The notes: generated from the sequence alone by a model not told the origin. A DNA stretch of 64,000 nucleotides from Botrimarina colliarenosi (GCF_007859955.1 NZ_SJPR01000003.1:417496-481495), one strand, 5' to 3'; positions 1-8,796 are shown, counted from the first letter of the stretch. Translations and numbers: made by a program.

Positions 1-414
1 GGTGTCGATCTGACGGAGACGATCCATCTGCTGAGTCGAAAGGACCTCGCCGATCCGGCCCTCGATCTCGCCCCGCATCTCTTCCATTTGGGCCCGCATG
101 GCCTCGAAATCGGGACGTTCCCCGCCACGACGGCCGCCGCCGAACATTTCGCGCATCTTGCTGCGCATCTCGTCTTCGATCTCTCGGAGCTGCTCCTTCT
201 GGTTGTCGAGCAGCTCGAGCTCGCTCTGCACGTCGGGCGAGCGGAGCAGCATGCCAATGCCGCCACGTCCACCGGGTCCGCCGGGGCCGCCGCGACCGCC
301 AAATCCAGGGCCGCCCGGGGGCGGACCGGGGGGCTGCGCCATCGCCACAGTCGAAAGGCCAACAACCAGCACCACAGCGGGCGCCAGCCGGGTGAGCGCC
401 TTCAGGGCGTCCAT
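1..414 (-). CDS. Exported Gly/Pro-rich protein (3' end outside window)
   Basis: Partial gene that reads leftward out of the window; 138 codons are visible. The N-terminus has a signal peptide (hydrophobic stretch ending in VAMA, then QPPGPPPGG). A Gly/Pro/Arg-rich linker follows, then a charged, probably helical segment (LLDNQKEQLREIEDEMRS and onward) rich in Glu, Met, Gln and Arg. The layout resembles Spy/CpxP-like or other planctomycete periplasmic proteins with a helical LTXXQ-like region, but the family cannot be fixed from the fragment. The ATG at 414 is preferred over the in-frame ATG at 423 because a GGAG lies about 9 nt before it. Confidence 0.6.
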   Translation of the reverse strand, partial: MDALKALTRLAPAVVLVVGLSTVAMAQPPGPPPGGPGFGGRGGPGGPGGRGGIGMLLRSPDVQSELELLDNQKEQLREIEDEMRSKMREMFGGGRRGGERPDFEAMRAQMEEMRGEIEGRIGEVLSTQQMDRLRQIDT

Positions 415-646
415 GTCACTCATCTCCAGAAAAGTTCGGGAACCAGTCAGTCGGGCCGGAAGCGCCGCGGGGTCCGCGGCGAAAGGCTTGCCGTCTCTAC
501 CCAACCTAACCCGGCTGGCGGGGCCGAGGCGCCGGGAAATCTTTCACACCGCCGGGCCAGCCCCCCGGTCGGCATTGCAGAGGGGTAGCGGAACGACGTA
601 GCTTGCGCAATCAGCCGCTCTCACCACCCCGCTGTGGACCCCGCCG

Positions 647-1423
647 ATGGCGCTTAGCAAAGAAGAGATCGTTCGCGACTGGCTTACCCGCTACACCGGG
701 ATGCCGCTGTCGAAATTCGGCGACTACGTCCTGCTGACGAACTTCCACGACTACGTCCACCGGTTCGCGGAACGCTTTGACTGTGAGGTCTACGGCGAGG
801 ATCGCCCCATGCAGGCCGCGACCAACGCCGACGGGCTGACCATCATCAACTTTGGGATCGGTTCGCCCAACGCGGCGACCGTCATGGACCTGCTGACCGC
901 GCACCGGCCCAAAGCGGTGCTCTTCCTGGGCAAGTGCGGCGGGCTCAAGCACTCGACCGAGATCGGCCACTTCATCCTGCCGATCGGCGCGATCCGGGGT
1001 GAGGGGACGTCGGACGACTACATGGACCCGCTGGTGCCGGCCCTGCCGTCCTTCAAGCTGCACAAGTTCGTGTCGCAGAAGCTGGTCGAGCGGAACCTCG
1101 ACTACCGGACCGGCGTGGTCTACACGACCAACCGCCGCGTCTGGGAACACGACGCCGCGTTCCGCGAACGGCTGCAATCGTTCACGCCGATCGGCATCGA
1201 TATGGAGACCGCCACGCTCTTCATTGTCGGCCACGCCAACCAGATCGCCCGCGGGGCGTTGCTGCTGGTGTCGGACGTGCCGACGACGCCCGAGGGGGTC
1301 AAGACCTCGCTCAGCGACGCCGCCGTGAGCCGCGATTGGGGGAAGATCCACCTCGAGCTCGGGATCGACGCCCTTTCCGACATTGACGACAAGGGGGAAG
1401 AGATAAAGCACTTCCGGTACTGA
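647..1423 (+). CDS. amn: AMP nucleosidase
   Basis: Predicted 258-aa cytosolic enzyme that hydrolyses AMP to adenine and ribose 5-phosphate. It belongs to the phosphorylase / nucleosidase superfamily and has the length of the short AMP nucleosidases rather than the long E. coli form. Visible motifs are FGIGSPNAATVMDLL, the GKCGGLK loop (about residues 103-109) and the late GIDMETATLFIVGHAN segment, where the conserved Met-Glu contacts the ribose. The following LLLVSDVP is also typical. The gene stands alone, about 3 kb upstream of a nucleoside-salvage cluster on the same strand, which suits a role in purine turnover. Start is the ATG after a GC-rich leader with no clear Shine-Dalgarno. Confidence 0.88.
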   Translation: MALSKEEIVRDWLTRYTGMPLSKFGDYVLLTNFHDYVHRFAERFDCEVYGEDRPMQAATNADGLTIINFGIGSPNAATVMDLLTAHRPKAVLFLGKCGGLKHSTEIGHFILPIGAIRGEGTSDDYMDPLVPALPSFKLHKFVSQKLVERNLDYRTGVVYTTNRRVWEHDAAFRERLQSFTPIGIDMETATLFIVGHANQIARGALLLVSDVPTTPEGVKTSLSDAAVSRDWGKIHLELGIDALSDIDDKGEEIKHFRY

Positions 1424-1671
1424 GGGCCCCAACTCGCGAATAAGCGCAACGCCGAAGGACAAAAAGCGCAGCCAAGTTGCTAAAAAACGTCGGTCACACG
1501 TTGGACGAAGGGGCTAGCACACGGCTATGATGCGAGGCTCCTGGATGGCCCCGCCGCCCGGGTGCCCCGCCTCCCCCGCCCCCCTGCTGCGACCGTCCAC
1601 GGCGACTCGCGACGTCACTGCTGGATGATTTCTGCCGACGATTCCCCGCCCGTTACGGTGAAGACCCCGCA

Positions 1672-2856
1672 ATGAATGCCCAGACCCCTCCGCGTCGGCT
1701 AGGTTTCACGCTCGTCGAGTTGCTCGTGGTGATCGCCATCATCGGCATCTTGGTGGCGTTGCTCTTGCCCGCGGTCCAAGCGGCGCGGGAGTCGGCCCGG
1801 CGGATCAGCTGCATGAACAAGGTGAAGCAGATCGGGCTCGCCGCGATCAACTACGCCAGCGCCAACAAGGTCTACCCGCCCGGCCGCGGCTGGCCCGACT
1901 GGGAAGTGGGCGGCATGGCGCAGGGCGGCACCAACTACAACGCGGTGGCGCAAAACGCCTCGACCAAGACCGGCTTCTACTCGGTCCACGTCCGTGTTCT
2001 TCCCTACATGGAAGAAACGGCCATCTACGACTTGATCGACTTCAGCGTCGGGCAGTCACACCGGATGACGTCCGGTGCGACGCCGTACAACGTCAACTAC
2101 GAGGCGTACAACAACGCCGCCGAGATGTTTGTCTGTCCGAGCGACCCGTTCCTCGAACGGATCACGTCGGAGAACAACTACGTCTACAACTTCGGCGGCA
2201 GCACGCCCTACGCGGGCGTCGCAGGGGTCGATGAGCCGGACAACCTCGACGCGACGCTGCAGTTCACCGGCCCCGACGGAAACGAATACGACCTCTCCTG
2301 CGGGGGGAACGGCGCCTTTACGATTGGCAAAGGGCTGAGCCCCGCCAAGTTCACCGACGGCACCTCGAAGACCGCGATGTTCTCCGAGCGCACCAAGGGG
2401 AGTGGCGCCAACCCGGCCGCCTCGCCGGCCGGCCCGAGCGACATGATCACGATGCCGGGCCGTCAGCAAAACATCAAAGCGATTACGCCCTTCAGCATCT
2501 ACGGACGTTGCGAGAACGCTTCGACGGCGGCTAACGCCTTTAACTTCAACTCGTTTGGTCGCTGGTTGCCTGGCGAGGATTACTCGAACGGCTGGCCGTT
2601 CGCCGCTTACAGCGGCACGATGTACAATCACGTCGCCCCGCCCAACTGGAAGGGCGCCGACTGCGGCGCCTACTCGGCGATCTCGGATCGGCCGGGTGAG
2701 CACGCCCTGGTGAGCGCCCGCAGCAGCCATGGCGGCGGGGTCGTCAACGTCTGCTACGCCGACGGTCACGCCGACACCGTGACGTCGGGCGTCGATCTGA
2801 CGGTCTGGCGGGCGGCCGGATCGCGCAACGGGGGCGAAACCGCGAACGGGCTGTGA
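1672..2856 (+). CDS. DUF1559 family protein with prepilin-type N-terminus
   Basis: 394 aa. The N-terminus is a type IV prepilin / pseudopilin signal: a short basic leader, then G11-F12-TLVE16 followed by a long hydrophobic helix (LLVVIAIIGILVALLLPAVQ) to about residue 35. Cleavage would be after G11. The rest is a DUF1559 domain with the C-terminal 'H...DG' motif near residues 358-370 (HGGGVVNVCYADG); here the spacing between H and DG is 10 rather than the common 9. Such genes are strongly expanded in planctomycetes and are thought to encode surface or pseudopilus-like proteins of unknown function. No secretion genes adjoin it, but a PilT-like ATPase lies at 14.5-15.7 kb. Confidence 0.92.
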   Translation: MNAQTPPRRLGFTLVELLVVIAIIGILVALLLPAVQAARESARRISCMNKVKQIGLAAINYASANKVYPPGRGWPDWEVGGMAQGGTNYNAVAQNASTKTGFYSVHVRVLPYMEETAIYDLIDFSVGQSHRMTSGATPYNVNYEAYNNAAEMFVCPSDPFLERITSENNYVYNFGGSTPYAGVAGVDEPDNLDATLQFTGPDGNEYDLSCGGNGAFTIGKGLSPAKFTDGTSKTAMFSERTKGSGANPAASPAGPSDMITMPGRQQNIKAITPFSIYGRCENASTAANAFNFNSFGRWLPGEDYSNGWPFAAYSGTMYNHVAPPNWKGADCGAYSAISDRPGEHALVSARSSHGGGVVNVCYADGHADTVTSGVDLTVWRAAGSRNGGETANGL

Positions 2857-2923
2857 CCCGCCGCTGAATCGATCGGTTACCCGTTTCGCCCGCGCCACGG
2901 CGCCCTCCCCCGCCCCAATTGCC

Positions 2924-3364
2924 TTGACCCGCCTGACGACGACTGCCGTTCTGTTGCTGGCGATTTTAGCGCTGGTTGGCTGTGGGGCCTCGGGCCCGAC
3001 GGCACAGCGAAGGGACGCCAACCGCCTAGCGACCGAGGGCGAAGCGAAACTCTCCGACGGCGACGCCGCGGGCGCCGCTGCCGACCTCGGCGCCGCCCTC
3101 GAGCAAGGGGGCCTGAACCCCGACATCTACGAACAGACGATCACGCTGCGGGCGATCGCCCTGGCCCAGACCGGCGAGATCGACCAAGCGCTCGCGTCGC
3201 TCGAGCCGGTTATCGAGCAAGGTTCGGCGGTCGATGTCGCCCTGGCCGCTAAGGCCTATGTGCTTCAGAAGAAGGGCGACACCGCCGGCGCCAAGCAAGC
3301 CTTCGCCCAGGCGCGGCGGCTGAACCGCACCGTTAAGCCGTTCACCGATCGCCCCAACCTCTGA
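2924..3364 (+). CDS. Small lipoprotein with TPR-like helices
   Basis: 146 aa, starting at TTG. The leader ends in a lipobox (ALVGC, Cys20), so the protein is probably lipid-anchored. The mature part has helical repeat character: GEAKLSDGDAAGAAADLGAAL, then ALAQTGEIDQALASLEPVI and AYVLQKKGDTAGAKQAFAQA, which look like two or three degenerate tetratricopeptide repeats. It lies about 70 bp after the DUF1559 gene on the same strand and may be co-transcribed with it. That pairing (DUF1559 gene plus small lipoprotein) is common in planctomycetes by my recollection. No enzymatic motif is seen. Confidence 0.75.
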   Translation: MTRLTTTAVLLLAILALVGCGASGPTAQRRDANRLATEGEAKLSDGDAAGAAADLGAALEQGGLNPDIYEQTITLRAIALAQTGEIDQALASLEPVIEQGSAVDVALAAKAYVLQKKGDTAGAKQAFAQARRLNRTVKPFTDRPNL

Positions 3365-3498
3365 AGCCGCTCGTCTCCCTTGAAGCCGCTCGCGTCGCCG
3401 AGCCGCACTCTCCGCGTCTCGGGCCGATAGCGTCGCCCTGACGGGACGATTAGGGTGATTGGTGATCGAAACCTCACTCACTCCGTCGAGTCGCCACT

Positions 3499-4527
3499 AT
3501 GAATCGTGTCGTTTTATACTCCCTCGCCTTGGCTTGCGTTTGCCTAACCCGGTCGGGGGTCGCGGCCGCCGACGTGACCCCCCTGCGGATCGTCACCTTC
3601 AACGCCGAGATCCTCACCGCCCCCAGCGTCAACGCCGGGCAGCTCCAGAAGTTCCGCTTCGACTACGCCCGGACCGGGCACCTCGAGCGGGTCGCCAACG
3701 TCATCGAGACCCTCACGCCCGACGTGCTGAACCTCGTCGAGGTGACCAGCCGCGAGGCGGTTGATCAGGTCGTCGAGCTCCTCCACGAGAAGGGCCTCGA
3801 CGACTACCGCGGCTACCACGTCGAGTCGAACGACGGGTTCAGCGGCATGGACGTCGGCGTCATCACGCGGCTGCCGCTGGATGAGGTCGACGGCGAGCCG
3901 ATCCGCACGATCTACTCGCCCAAGGGCGACCCCACCTGGAGCCAGGCCTTTTCCTTCACCGAGGACGGTAAGAGCCGCAAGGGCGGCACCTCGCTGAGTC
4001 GCAATTCGCTCTACTTCATGAGCGTGAACGGCTGGAAGATCGGCCTGCTCGGCCTGCACCTGAAGTCAAATCCCGACGACGCGTACTCTAACGGGCGCCG
4101 GACCGCCGAAGCGAAGCTCGTCGGCCGCGCGATCCGCGGCGAGATCGTCCCGCGGGGCTACCTGCCGCTGGTGCTGGGCGACCTGAACGACTACGACCCG
4201 GACGTCCCCGACCGGGACGACAGCCGCTCGACGAAGACCGACGTGATCAAGCAGATCAAGGACTTCGACCCCGACCGACCCGGCGACGAGCTGGTGAACG
4301 CCGCGCAGTGGATCAAGCGGAAGGCCGACCGCTACACGTCGCACTGGGACTGGAACGAGAACGGCGCCGCCGACGGCGACGACGTCTTCACGGCGATCGA
4401 CCACGTGCTGCTCCCCAAAGAGCTCGCCCCGTACGTCAAGCGGGTCTTTATTAGCCACGTGGTGGGCCTCGACACGTCGGACCATTTCCCGATCGTGGTC
4501 GACCTCGAGCTGCCCCCCGCTCAATAG
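3499..4527 (+). CDS. Exported endonuclease/exonuclease/phosphatase-family hydrolase
   Basis: 342 aa with a signal peptide (hydrophobic LYSLALACVCL, cleavage near GVAAAD). The mature protein has the EEP fold signature: RIVTFNAEIL (metal-site Asn), LNLVEVTS (metal-binding Glu), GLLGLHLKS (catalytic His region), LGDLND (Asp/Asn pair) and the terminal TSDHFPIVVDL (Asp-His). These residues indicate a metal-dependent phosphodiesterase or nuclease-like hydrolase acting outside the cytoplasm. The insert DWNENGAADGDD is acidic and could bind Ca2+. The substrate cannot be assigned from sequence. It precedes the deoxyribose/nucleoside salvage genes, so a role in external DNA or nucleotide breakdown is plausible inference only. 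Confidence 0.82.
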   Translation: MNRVVLYSLALACVCLTRSGVAAADVTPLRIVTFNAEILTAPSVNAGQLQKFRFDYARTGHLERVANVIETLTPDVLNLVEVTSREAVDQVVELLHEKGLDDYRGYHVESNDGFSGMDVGVITRLPLDEVDGEPIRTIYSPKGDPTWSQAFSFTEDGKSRKGGTSLSRNSLYFMSVNGWKIGLLGLHLKSNPDDAYSNGRRTAEAKLVGRAIRGEIVPRGYLPLVLGDLNDYDPDVPDRDDSRSTKTDVIKQIKDFDPDRPGDELVNAAQWIKRKADRYTSHWDWNENGAADGDDVFTAIDHVLLPKELAPYVKRVFISHVVGLDTSDHFPIVVDLELPPAQ

Positions 4528-4550
4528 CGGAACGCCCGACCGATGGGTTG

Positions 4551-4626
4551 TGAGCGGTGGGGCGCCAGCCCCCGGTTTGCACGTTGATGCCAACGAAGAA
4601 CCGGGGGGTTAGCGCCCCGCCGCTCA
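4551..4626. repeat. Intergenic inverted repeat 1
   Basis: Left arm about 4551-4577, right arm about 4599-4626, separated by about 21 nt. Arms read TGAGCGGTGGGGCGCC... and ...GGCGCTAACC... in complementary order with one or two mismatches. It fills the gap between the EEP gene and deoC. No U-run follows, so it is not a standard Rho-independent terminator. Confidence 0.85.
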
Positions 4627-4700
4627 CTCGCTGCGATCCTCTGAATCCACGGCCTTCCGCGTCCTATTCTTCGGGCCCGGATCGATCTATCATGCCGGGC

Positions 4701-5402
4701 ATGGCCAACGTCGTCTCGCTTATTGACCACGCCGTTTTGCACCCAACGCAGACGTCTGACGACGTCCGTGCGGCTTGCGAGATGGCGGCCCGGCTGGGGA
4801 TCGCCAGCGTCTGTGTGAAGCCGTCGCACGTCGCGCTCGCGGCGAACGCGTTGCGGGGCTCCGGCGTGGCGCCGAGCACCGTGATCGGCTTCCCGCACGG
4901 CGGGACAACGTCGGCGGCCAAGGTGGCCGAGACCCTCCGCGCCTGCGACGACGGCGCGGTCGAGGTCGACATGGTGATCAACATCGGCCAGGCGCTGAGC
5001 GGCGAGTGGGAGTCGGTTGGCAACGACATCGCGTCGGTGGTCGCCGCCGCGAAGAGCAAAGGGGCGATCACCAAGGTGATCTTCGAGACCGGCCTGATGC
5101 CCTCCGACGAGCACAAGCGGAAGCTCTGCGAGCTGAGCGAGGCGGCCGGCGCCGCGTTCGTGAAAACCTCGACCGGCTTCGGCTTCGTCAAAGGCCCCGA
5201 CGGCGCCCTGGTCTCGACCGGCGCCACCGTCGAAGACATCCGGCTGATGCGCGCCGCGTGCGGCCCCAACGTCCAAGTCAAAGCCTCCGGCGGCGTCCGC
5301 AGCTACGACGACGCCGTCCGCCTGGTCGAAGCGGGCGCCACGCGCCTCGGCACCAGCGCGACCGAGGCGATCGCCAAGGGCGCCGAGGGCGACTCCTACT
5401 AA
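4701..5402 (+). CDS. deoC: Deoxyribose-phosphate aldolase
   Basis: 233 aa class I aldolase that cleaves 2-deoxyribose 5-phosphate to acetaldehyde and glyceraldehyde 3-phosphate in the cytosol. The catalytic set is visible: D90 in VEVDMVINIG, the Schiff-base lysine K155 in AAFVKTSTGF, and K194 in VQVKASGGVR. The phosphate-binding end GATRLGTSA is intact. An in-frame ATG lies three codons upstream at 4692 and the open frame continues further, but that part is hairpin-repeat sequence, so a start at 4692/4701 is preferred. First gene of a salvage run with two purine nucleoside phosphorylases, pyrimidine nucleoside phosphorylase and cytidine deaminase, which together feed deoxyribose phosphate to this enzyme. 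Confidence 0.95.
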   Translation: MANVVSLIDHAVLHPTQTSDDVRAACEMAARLGIASVCVKPSHVALAANALRGSGVAPSTVIGFPHGGTTSAAKVAETLRACDDGAVEVDMVINIGQALSGEWESVGNDIASVVAAAKSKGAITKVIFETGLMPSDEHKRKLCELSEAAGAAFVKTSTGFGFVKGPDGALVSTGATVEDIRLMRAACGPNVQVKASGGVRSYDDAVRLVEAGATRLGTSATEAIAKGAEGDSY

Positions 5403-5409
5403 AGAAAGC

Positions 5410-5488
5410 TCACCGCGGAGACGCAGAGGACGCCAAGGTTCGGAATTGCCTAGAGCTCCTCTCCGCGTTCTCCGCGCCTCCGCGGTGA
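5410..5488. repeat. Intergenic inverted repeat 2 (ACCGCGGAGACGCAGAGG type)
   Basis: Imperfect palindrome between deoC and the first punA. Left arm begins TCACCGCGGAGACGCAGAG, right arm ends CGCCTCCGCGGTGA. The sequence type (rows of GGAG/ACGCAGAGG and their complement) recurs at 48043, 51731, 52916, 53659 and, more diverged, 19315 and 25790. Confidence 0.85.
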
Positions 5489-5510
5489 ATTACCCAACCG
5501 AAGAGAAGAG

Positions 5511-6347
5511 ATGCTGCACCTTTACGAACAGATCCAAGAAGCCGTCACCAAGATCCACAGCGTCTGGGACAAGAAGCCCCACGCGGGGGTCATCCTTGGC
5601 ACCGGCCTCGGGAACTTTGCCGAGTCGATCGAGGTCGAGGCGACGCTCGACTACGGCGACATCCCTCACTTCCCCGTTTCGACCGCAACAAGCCACCGCG
5701 GCCGCTTGGTCTTCGGCTCGCTGCGTGGCCTGCCGGTGATGGTCATGGAGGGGCGGTTCCACGCCTACGAGGGCTACCCCCTCAGCCAGATCACGCTCCC
5801 CGTGCGGGTGATGAAGGCGCTCGGCGCCGAGGTGCTCATCGTCTCGCAGGCCGTGGGGGGGATGAACCCCTACTACCAGCCGGGCGACGTCATGCTGATC
5901 GACGACCACATCAACCTGCTGGGCGACAACCCGCTGGTCGGCGTCAACGACGACCGCCTCGGACCCCGTTTCCCGGACATGTCGCAGCCCTACGACTTCG
6001 AGCTGCTGGCCGAGGGCCAGGCGATCGCCCGGCGGAATGACTTTGTCGTCCACCGCGGCGTGTCGGTCGCGGTCCTGGGGCCGTGCCTCGAGACGCGGGC
6101 CGAGTACCGCTTCCTCCGCGCGATCGGCGCCGACGTGGTGGGCATGTCGACCATCCCCGAGGTGATCACCGCGGTCCACTGCGGCCTGCGGTCGTTCGGC
6201 ATGTCGGTCGTCACCGACATGTGCCTGCCCGACGCGCTGCAGGTCGCCGAAGTCGAAGAGATCATCCGCGTCGCCAACTCCGCGGCGCCCAAGCTGCGGG
6301 CGCTCGTTGAGGGGATCCTCGATTACGAAGCGGCGAAGACGGGCTAA
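5511..6347 (+). CDS. punA: Purine-nucleoside phosphorylase, paralogue 1
   Basis: 278 aa, trimeric PNP family: phosphorolysis of purine (deoxy)nucleosides to free base and (deoxy)ribose 1-phosphate. Motifs include GVILGTGLGNF, MEGRFHAYEGYP, AVGGMNPYYQPGDVMLIDDH, LGPRFPDMSQPYD and the base-binding CLETRAEYRF (Glu equivalent to human E201). At the position of human N243, which helps select 6-oxopurines, this copy has Asp236 (VVTDMC) whereas the neighbouring paralogue keeps Asn (TITNAC). From what is known of N243D in human PNP, this could shift the enzyme toward adenosine. Second gene of the salvage run, separated from its neighbours by long hairpin repeats on both sides. Confidence 0.93.
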   Translation: MLHLYEQIQEAVTKIHSVWDKKPHAGVILGTGLGNFAESIEVEATLDYGDIPHFPVSTATSHRGRLVFGSLRGLPVMVMEGRFHAYEGYPLSQITLPVRVMKALGAEVLIVSQAVGGMNPYYQPGDVMLIDDHINLLGDNPLVGVNDDRLGPRFPDMSQPYDFELLAEGQAIARRNDFVVHRGVSVAVLGPCLETRAEYRFLRAIGADVVGMSTIPEVITAVHCGLRSFGMSVVTDMCLPDALQVAEVEEIIRVANSAAPKLRALVEGILDYEAAKTG

Positions 6348-6365
6348 GGATTTAATCACCGAAAT

Positions 6366-6450
6366 GTGGGAGGCGTCTCCCGACGCCGATGACGGGTTCG
6401 TAGCGAAACCGGCTGACAGCGCGTAATCGGCGTCGGGAGACGCCTCCCAC
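6366..6450. repeat. Intergenic inverted repeat 3 (25-bp perfect arms)
   Basis: Arms 6366-6390 (GTGGGAGGCGTCTCCCGACG...) and 6426-6450 are perfect reverse complements over 25 nt, with a 35-nt loop. It fills the gap between the two purine nucleoside phosphorylase genes. No poly-U tract follows on either strand. Confidence 0.95.
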
Positions 6451-6474
6451 AGTCTCGAACTTTGCGATGACGCC

Positions 6475-7308
6475 GTGGACGGACTAGCCGATCAGATCGA
6501 CGCCGCGGTCGCCGCGATCAACTCCGCCACCGGCGGCGTCACGGCGAAGGTCGGCGTCATCCTTGGCTCGGGCCTCGGCGCGTTGGCCGAACGGATCGAC
6601 GACGCCGTCGCCCTCCCCTACGCCGACCTGCCGCACTTCCCGCGTTCGACCGCCGCGGGGCACGCCGGGCGGTTGATGGTCGGCGCCCTCCGTGGGACGG
6701 ACCGCCAAGTCGTCGCCCTCCAGGGACGCTTCCATCTGTACGAAGGTTGGTCGGCCCAACAGGCCGCCTTCCCCGTGTGGGTGATGAAGCGGATCGGCGT
6801 CGAGACGCTGGTCGTCTCCAACGCGGCCGGCGGGCTCAACCCGTCGTACGCCGTCGGCGACGTGATGCTGATCGACGACCACATCAACTTCATGTTTCAG
6901 AACCCGCTCACCGGGGTAAACGACGAGTCGCTTGGACCTCGGTTCCCGGACATGTCGGCGCCGTACGACCGCGGGCTGCTCGAACTGGCCGAATCGGTCG
7001 CGCGGCGGGACAGATTCTTCTGCCCCCGCGGTGTCTATGTCGGGATGCTCGGCCCCACCTACGAGACGCGCGCCGAGTACCGCATGGCCCGCCGTCTCGG
7101 TGGCGACGCGGCCGGTATGTCGACCGTCCCCGAGGTGATCGCCGCCCAGCACTGCGGCCTCAAGACGCTGGGCCTTTCAACGATCACCAACGCCTGCTCC
7201 CCTGACCAACTCGGCGAGACGACGCACGAAGAGGTCGTCAAAGCCGCGGCGTCGGCGGGCGAGAAACTGCGAGCGATCGTCGAAGCGGTTGTTGTCAGTA
7301 CAGGCTAA
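6475..7308 (+). CDS. punA: Purine-nucleoside phosphorylase, paralogue 2
   Basis: 277 aa, same trimeric PNP family as the preceding gene and clearly paralogous. Motifs: GVILGSGLGALAERI, LQGRFHLYEGW, NAAGGLNPSYAVGDVMLIDDH, LGPRFPDMSAPYD, YETRAEYRMARRLGGDAAGMSTVPEVI and LSTITNACSPD. Asn239 matches human N243, so specificity for guanosine/inosine-type (6-oxopurine) nucleosides is expected. Start is GTG at 6475; a nearby ATG at 6467 is out of frame. Together with paralogue 1 it probably widens the purine range of the pathway that ends in deoC. Confidence 0.92.
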   Translation: MDGLADQIDAAVAAINSATGGVTAKVGVILGSGLGALAERIDDAVALPYADLPHFPRSTAAGHAGRLMVGALRGTDRQVVALQGRFHLYEGWSAQQAAFPVWVMKRIGVETLVVSNAAGGLNPSYAVGDVMLIDDHINFMFQNPLTGVNDESLGPRFPDMSAPYDRGLLELAESVARRDRFFCPRGVYVGMLGPTYETRAEYRMARRLGGDAAGMSTVPEVIAAQHCGLKTLGLSTITNACSPDQLGETTHEEVVKAAASAGEKLRAIVEAVVVSTG

Positions 7309-7315
7309 CTGTCAT

Positions 7316-7412
7316 CCCCCCTCCCCCTTGTGGGGAGGGGTTGGGGGAGGGGGGCAGAGGCGGGTACCTACTTCACCCCCCTCCCCTAGCCCCTCCCCAC
7401 AAGGGGGAGGGG
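7316..7412. repeat. Intergenic inverted repeat 4 (CCCCTCCCC / GGGTACC type)
   Basis: C-rich left arm (CCCTCCCCCTTGTGGGGAGG...) pairs with the right arm at 7376-7412 (...CCTCCCCACAAGGGGGAGGG); the loop contains CGGGTACCTACTTCACCCC. A second member with the same loop core lies at 55514-55604. It is followed at about 7425-7452 by a half element (GTGCCCTTCGTGCCTTCGTG) of another repeat type. Located between punA paralogue 2 and the pyrimidine nucleoside phosphorylase gene. Confidence 0.9.
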
Positions 7413-7482
7413 TAAATGCCTTTCTTAGTGCCCTTCGTGCCTTCGTGGTTCCAATCCCACTCCAAGTCATCCGGTGGTTCCC

Positions 7483-8769
7483 ATGAACGTCGCCCAACTG
7501 ATCGCCAAGAAACGGGACGGCGCCGAGCTGGCGGCCGATGAGATCGCCGGCCTCATCGCCGCCTACGCGGCCGACGACTTGCCCGACTACCAGATGGCCG
7601 CGTGGGCGATGGCGGTCTTTATCCGTGGGATGACGACCGCCGAGATCGCCGCCCTCACCGAAGCGATGCTCCACTCGGGCGCCACGTTCGACGGCTCTCC
7701 CGCCGGCGGGCCGCCGAACGTCGACAAGCACTCCTCCGGCGGCATCGGCGACAAGGTGTCGATCCCGCTGGCGCCGGCGCTGGCGTGCTGCGGCGTGCGG
7801 GTGCCGATGATCAGCGGCCGCGGTCTCGGCGCCACGGGGGGCACGCTCGACAAGCTCGAAGCGATCCCCGGCTTCCGCATCGACTACGACTACAAGGCGG
7901 CCCAAAGACTCGCCGATCAAGTCGGTTGCACGATCGTCAGCGCGTCGCCCGAGCTCGTCCCCGCCGACCGCAAGCTCTACGCGCTACGCGACGTGACCGG
8001 CACGGTGCCGTCGATCCCGCTGATCACCGCCAGCATCATGAGCAAGAAGCTGGCCGAGGGGCTCGACGCGTTGGTGCTCGACGTGAAGTGCGGCAGCGGC
8101 GCCTTCATGAAGACGCTCGACGACGCCCGCGGCTTGGCGCGCTCGCTCGTCGACACCGGCAAGCGGATGGGCGTGGCGACGGTCGCCCTGATCACCGACA
8201 TGAACCAACCCCTCGGTCGGCTGGCCGGCAACGCGGTCGAGATCGACGAGTCGGTCGCCTGCGTCGAAGGGGGCGGGCCGGACGATCTCCGCCAACTCGT
8301 CGTCGAACAGGGCGCCGAGGGACTCTTCCTCGCCGGCGTCGTGTCGTCGATCGAAGAGGGCCGTATCCGGATCGCGAAGTCGCTCGACGACGGCTCGGCC
8401 CGAGAGAAGCTGGCCGAGATGGTCCGCGTTCAAGAGGGCGACCTCGACGCCCCCCGGCCCCGGGCCGCCGAGCAGGTCGTCACGGCCCAGCGTGCCGGCT
8501 GCGTCACCGCGATCAACACCGAGGCGCTCGGCTACGCCGTCATCGAGCTCGGCGGCGGCCGCAAGCAGAAGGGGGACCCGATCGACCCGTCGGTTGGCCT
8601 CGAAATGCTCGTCCGGCTCGGCGACCAGGTCGAAGCGGGCCAGCCACTGGTGCGGCTGTTCGCGGGTCAGAAGGGACGCGACGCCGCCGAACGTCTGACG
8701 GCCGGCGCGATCACGCTTACCGACGAGCCCGGCGACGCGCCGCCGCTGATCCTCGAACGCATCGACTGA
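7483..8769 (+). CDS. deoA: Pyrimidine-nucleoside / thymidine phosphorylase
   Basis: 428 aa. Reversible phosphorolysis of thymidine (and perhaps uridine) to base and (deoxy)ribose 1-phosphate. The N-terminal helical domain is followed by the phosphate-binding D81-KHSSGGIGDK and the family signature at 111-126 (SGRGLGATGGTLDKLE). Further motifs are STITAS-like ITASIMSKKLAEG (Ser/Lys that bind the base), DVKCGSGAFMKT and ITDMNQPLGRLAGNAVEI. The C-terminal alpha/beta domain ends in GDAPPLILERID. The ATG at 7483 is preferred to GTG at 7474. Whether it is strictly thymidine-specific (deoA) or broad (pdp) cannot be settled here. Cytidine deaminase starts 27 bp downstream. Confidence 0.93.
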   Translation: MNVAQLIAKKRDGAELAADEIAGLIAAYAADDLPDYQMAAWAMAVFIRGMTTAEIAALTEAMLHSGATFDGSPAGGPPNVDKHSSGGIGDKVSIPLAPALACCGVRVPMISGRGLGATGGTLDKLEAIPGFRIDYDYKAAQRLADQVGCTIVSASPELVPADRKLYALRDVTGTVPSIPLITASIMSKKLAEGLDALVLDVKCGSGAFMKTLDDARGLARSLVDTGKRMGVATVALITDMNQPLGRLAGNAVEIDESVACVEGGGPDDLRQLVVEQGAEGLFLAGVVSSIEEGRIRIAKSLDDGSAREKLAEMVRVQEGDLDAPRPRAAEQVVTAQRAGCVTAINTEALGYAVIELGGGRKQKGDPIDPSVGLEMLVRLGDQVEAGQPLVRLFAGQKGRDAAERLTAGAITLTDEPGDAPPLILERID

Positions 8770-8796
8770 CGCCCGCCCGGTCGCTACGCTGCGTTC

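Noticed and set aside
4557-4700. N-terminal extension of DeoC
   Set aside because: The frame is open, but the region is an inverted repeat and its translation is not DeoC-like; ATG 4692/4701 starts the recognised domain.
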